A stretch of 7,393 bases of DNA, taken from assembly GCA_014860725.1 (NCBI GenBank), contig JACZJD010000800.1, forward strand, positions 1 through 7,393. The letters are read 5' to 3'. Source of the DNA: Aquamicrobium sp. (GTDB lineage Bacteria > Pseudomonadota > Alphaproteobacteria > Rhizobiales > Rhizobiaceae). The notes beneath the pieces are model-generated. The model did no database searches and was not told where the DNA came from. It saw nothing but the letters and a program-made list of their open reading frames with translations. Below are positions 5,707 to 7,393 of this stretch, piece by piece. How positions within the stretch are numbered: position 1 is the stretch's first letter; the number at the start of each line of letters is the position of its first letter. The position numbers were made by a program, and so were the translations under genes.

Positions 5707-6448
5707 GGGCGGCAGCGACGCCGCTGCCTCTCCCGGAGCGGCAAGGGAGACTGCCGCTCCGCCGGTCTCCGGTATCGACGTGCAGGTCTTTGCGAATGCC
5801 GGGCTGGGCCTTGCCGGGCAGGAGCGGCTGGGAGCGGAGTTGACGGCCGATGCCGCTCCGATTCTGATGGCCTGGCAGGCCCCGAGGGCGCTTATCGCCG
5901 GTCGGGTCGACGCCCACCTGCCGCGATTTGCCCGCGCGCAGGAAGAGCTCACGGACGCGGGCTGGCCCGTGTTCGTGCGCCGCAGCGGCGGGTCGGCCTG
6001 CCCGATTTCTCCCGGAACCCTCCAGATCGCGCTTGTCAGGGTAATCGATGCGTCGGGCGGTATCGATTCCGAATATCGCGTGCTGGCAGGTTTGCTCGAA
6101 GGCTTGCTTGCGTCCCTCGGCGTCGCGGCCGAGATCGGCGAACGGGCCGACGCCTTCTGTCCCGGGCGCTACGACATGGGTGTCGGCCCGCGCAAGTTCG
6201 CCGGGCTCTCCCAGCATTGGCGTCCTCGCGGGCCCGTGAGGATCGCGACGACGGCCGCCACCTTGATCGTGGAGGAGGACTCCGAGGAGATGTCTCGCAT
6301 CGTCAACCTTTTCTATGAAAGGGCCGGCGGGGCGCGGCGATGCTCTCCCGCGGCCGTGATGGATGTGCGGGGGGCGCTTCCGCCCGGAACCTTTCCCGAC
6401 GGCGCCCTGATGGCGACGTTGCGCGCACGGCTCCTCGGCATGGGCTGA
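5696..6448 (+). CDS. Lipoate-protein ligase A-like protein (LplA/LipB/BirA fold)
   Basis: The 250-residue product resembles the LplA family that attaches lipoate or octanoate to lipoyl domains. Visible landmarks are VFVRRSGGSACPISPGTLQIALV (92-114), matching the RRSGGGA substrate-binding strand, and the block from GRYDMGVGPRKFAGLSQ (157-173), where Lys167 matches the essential lysine of the DLxxxxxKIAGxAQ motif. Differences from the classical family are real: GGS in place of GGG, no His-Asp after it, and RIATTAATL where an HG-containing strand is usual. It may therefore be an octanoyl- or lipoyl-transferase rather than an ATP-dependent ligase. The first ~25 residues are Ala/Gly/Pro-rich and probably disordered. 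The ATG at 5696 overlaps the lipoyl-gene stop by 11 bases; a later GTG at 5780 is an alternative start close to the domain edge but lacks a good ribosome site. Gene order strongly suggests that it modifies the adjacent lipoyl-domain protein. Confidence 0.8.
   Translation: MEAEGGSDAAASPGAARETAAPPVSGIDVQVFANAGLGLAGQERLGAELTADAAPILMAWQAPRALIAGRVDAHLPRFARAQEELTDAGWPVFVRRSGGSACPISPGTLQIALVRVIDASGGIDSEYRVLAGLLEGLLASLGVAAEIGERADAFCPGRYDMGVGPRKFAGLSQHWRPRGPVRIATTAATLIVEEDSEEMSRIVNLFYERAGGARRCSPAAVMDVRGALPPGTFPDGALMATLRARLLGMG
5711..5728 (+). promoter_or_regulatory. Intercistronic hairpin 1 at the lipoyl/ligase junction
   Basis: GGCAGCG (5711-5717) pairs perfectly with CGCTGCC (5722-5728) around the loop ACGC, starting five bases after the lipoyl-gene stop codon and inside the 5' end of the ligase frame. 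It may protect the upstream mRNA or slow ribosomes entering the ligase gene. Confidence 0.4.
5734..5761 (+). promoter_or_regulatory. Intercistronic hairpin 2 at the lipoyl/ligase junction
   Basis: CGGAGCGGCA (5734-5743) pairs perfectly over ten bases with TGCCGCTCCG (5752-5761) around the loop AGGGAGAC. It directly follows hairpin 1 and falls in ligase codons 13-22, which encode the low-complexity N-terminal tail. No T-run follows, so it is not a canonical terminator. It could set a lower output of ligase relative to the carrier. Confidence 0.45.
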
Positions 6449-6569
6449 ACGCCCGGCGGGGTATCCGGCTCGGCGCGGCCTCCCGTGATCGGGCCTCGAC
6501 CGGCACACTTCCACCACATAATCGGGATAACGGCGGCTCTGTCGGTTCTGGCAGAAGGGGCGTCGTGCG
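6449..6569. other. Short intergenic region after the dehydrogenase operon
   Basis: The 121 bases hold no gene and no clear terminator with a T-run. CATAAT (6517-6522) is close to a -10 consensus, but the best -35 (TCGACC at 6496-6501) gives only a 15-base spacer, so a promoter for the next gene here is a weak call. An in-frame TAA at 6528 shows the downstream gene must start after it. Confidence 0.35.
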
Positions 6570-7393
6570 GTGCGAACGAGATATCTGGCCATGGCCGCCT
6601 TGGCGGCGGCGCTCGGGCTGACCCTGCGGTGGGAATGGGCGGATCGCGCCGACTTCGAGACCGAGGTGGCGCGCGCCGTGCTGGTCGAGGAAATCCGGCA
6701 GGACCGCTCTTCCTGCCCGCTCGGCGACCGAGCGATCGACCGGGCGCCGCAATGGGTGCTTTCCGCCTGCGTCTCCGGCGGGCTGGGCTGGTACGAGGCC
6801 GCGCAGCGTTATGGCGAGGACGCCGCCAATGTGTTCCGCGTCTACGGCGCGGACGAGGAATTCGCCGCCGTGTTCGACCGCCTGGGTCACGCGGTGGTTC
6901 CGGTCGTCGCCTATTTCGTGCGCAACGGCTCGACGCAGTACCTTCTGAACGAGACCTTCGGTCAGGGGCTGTCGCGCCTGTGGAACGAAGGCCGGATGGG
7001 CGTGGGCTTCGCGGAGCTGACGCCCGAGCAATACGGCCTGATCGCGATCCACGAGCTGAACAGGCGCGGCCACGAGATGCTGTCGGAGTTCGAGATCGTC
7101 GACGGCGTCGCCGTGCGCAAGCCGCTGACCCGGGTGATGCTCGGCGCGAAGAACCTCGTGCTGGGCGGGGTGTCCGATCTCGAGGCAGTGATCGCGCGGG
7201 GTGAGCGGCTTCCCACCTGGGGCGAGATGGGCTGGGCCGCGCTCGATGCCGCGATCGTGGTCGGCGGCATCGGGGCGGTTGCCAAGACCGCGCAGGTGGC
7301 GAGGGTTCCGGCGGCGGCAGCCGCGCGCGGGACCGCGAGAGTTGCCTATCTGCGTGCGGCCGGACAGGGCACCGTGCAGTCGCTGGCCACGGT
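6570..7393 (+). CDS. Unrecognised protein with N-terminal signal anchor, partial (runs off right edge)
   Basis: An open frame of 274 codons continues to the window edge with high G/C at third positions like its neighbours, so it is very likely real. The start is taken as GTG at 6570, with GAAGGGG (6554-6560) nine bases before it; the alternative is ATG at 6591. The GTG start yields MRTRYLAMAALAAALGLTL, a positively charged end plus hydrophobic segment, suggesting a signal peptide or membrane anchor. A second hydrophobic, glycine-rich stretch is at 221-237 (GWAALDAAIVVGGIGAV), followed by an Ala/Arg-rich region. The middle is rich in acidic and aromatic residues (LGWYEAAQRYGEDAANVFRVYG, 72-93). 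No family was recognised and no catalytic motif is evident. It is on the same strand 121 bases after the ligase gene but separated enough that a shared function with the operon is uncertain. Confidence 0.75.
   Translation, partial: MRTRYLAMAALAAALGLTLRWEWADRADFETEVARAVLVEEIRQDRSSCPLGDRAIDRAPQWVLSACVSGGLGWYEAAQRYGEDAANVFRVYGADEEFAAVFDRLGHAVVPVVAYFVRNGSTQYLLNETFGQGLSRLWNEGRMGVGFAELTPEQYGLIAIHELNRRGHEMLSEFEIVDGVAVRKPLTRVMLGAKNLVLGGVSDLEAVIARGERLPTWGEMGWAALDAAIVVGGIGAVAKTAQVARVPAAAAARGTARVAYLRAAGQGTVQSLAT

Noticed and set aside
6303..7073. 256-codon minus-strand frame at the right side
   Set aside because: It overlaps the end of the recognised ligase-like gene and the plus-strand frame from 6570; composition fits an antisense shadow.

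Overview
The window is very GC-rich with strong third-position G/C bias. Codon use, an FNR/FixK-type box, a Tat-exported LivK-type binding protein and the kind of acyl-CoA dehydrogenase present all suggest an alphaproteobacterium, most likely of the Hyphomicrobiales; this placement is inference. There are no rRNA, tRNA, transposase, integrase or CRISPR signals, so it reads as ordinary chromosomal metabolic sequence.

Layout. (1) Positions 1-1291, minus strand: the first 37 codons of a short-chain dehydrogenase/reductase, preceded in the same operon by a complete long-chain-type acyl-CoA dehydrogenase. (2) Positions 1292-1827: a divergent, gene-free region. It has a minus-strand promoter whose -10 lies inside an 18-bp inverted repeat, a possible plus-strand promoter over the same bases, and a long GC-rich leader ending in a large hairpin. 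(3) Positions 1828-3057, plus strand: a periplasmic substrate-binding protein of the branched-chain amino acid (LivK) family without permease or ATPase genes beside it, closed by a clear intrinsic terminator. (4) Positions 3107-3417: a regulatory region with a perfect-armed hairpin, an FNR/FixK-like box 22 bp upstream of an extended -10, and a leader hairpin. (5) Positions 3418-6448, plus strand: a compact four-gene operon coding for E1 alpha and E1 beta of a thiamine-diphosphate 2-oxoacid/acetoin dehydrogenase, a free-standing 81-residue lipoyl domain, and a lipoate-protein ligase-like protein. (6) Positions 6570 to the right edge, plus strand: the first 274 codons of an unrecognised, probably membrane-anchored protein starting at GTG.

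The most distinctive element is the four-gene operon. It encodes the decarboxylating E1, a carrier for the swinging lipoyl arm and an enzyme that could attach the lipoyl group, but no E2 acyltransferase core and no E3. The lipoyl carrier therefore either hands its acyl group or reduced lipoamide to partners encoded elsewhere, or the module works differently from a classical dehydrogenase complex. The FNR/FixK-like promoter suggests expression under low oxygen. The binding protein and the fatty-acid-type genes on the left may supply or consume related acyl substrates, but the sequence gives only proximity as evidence.
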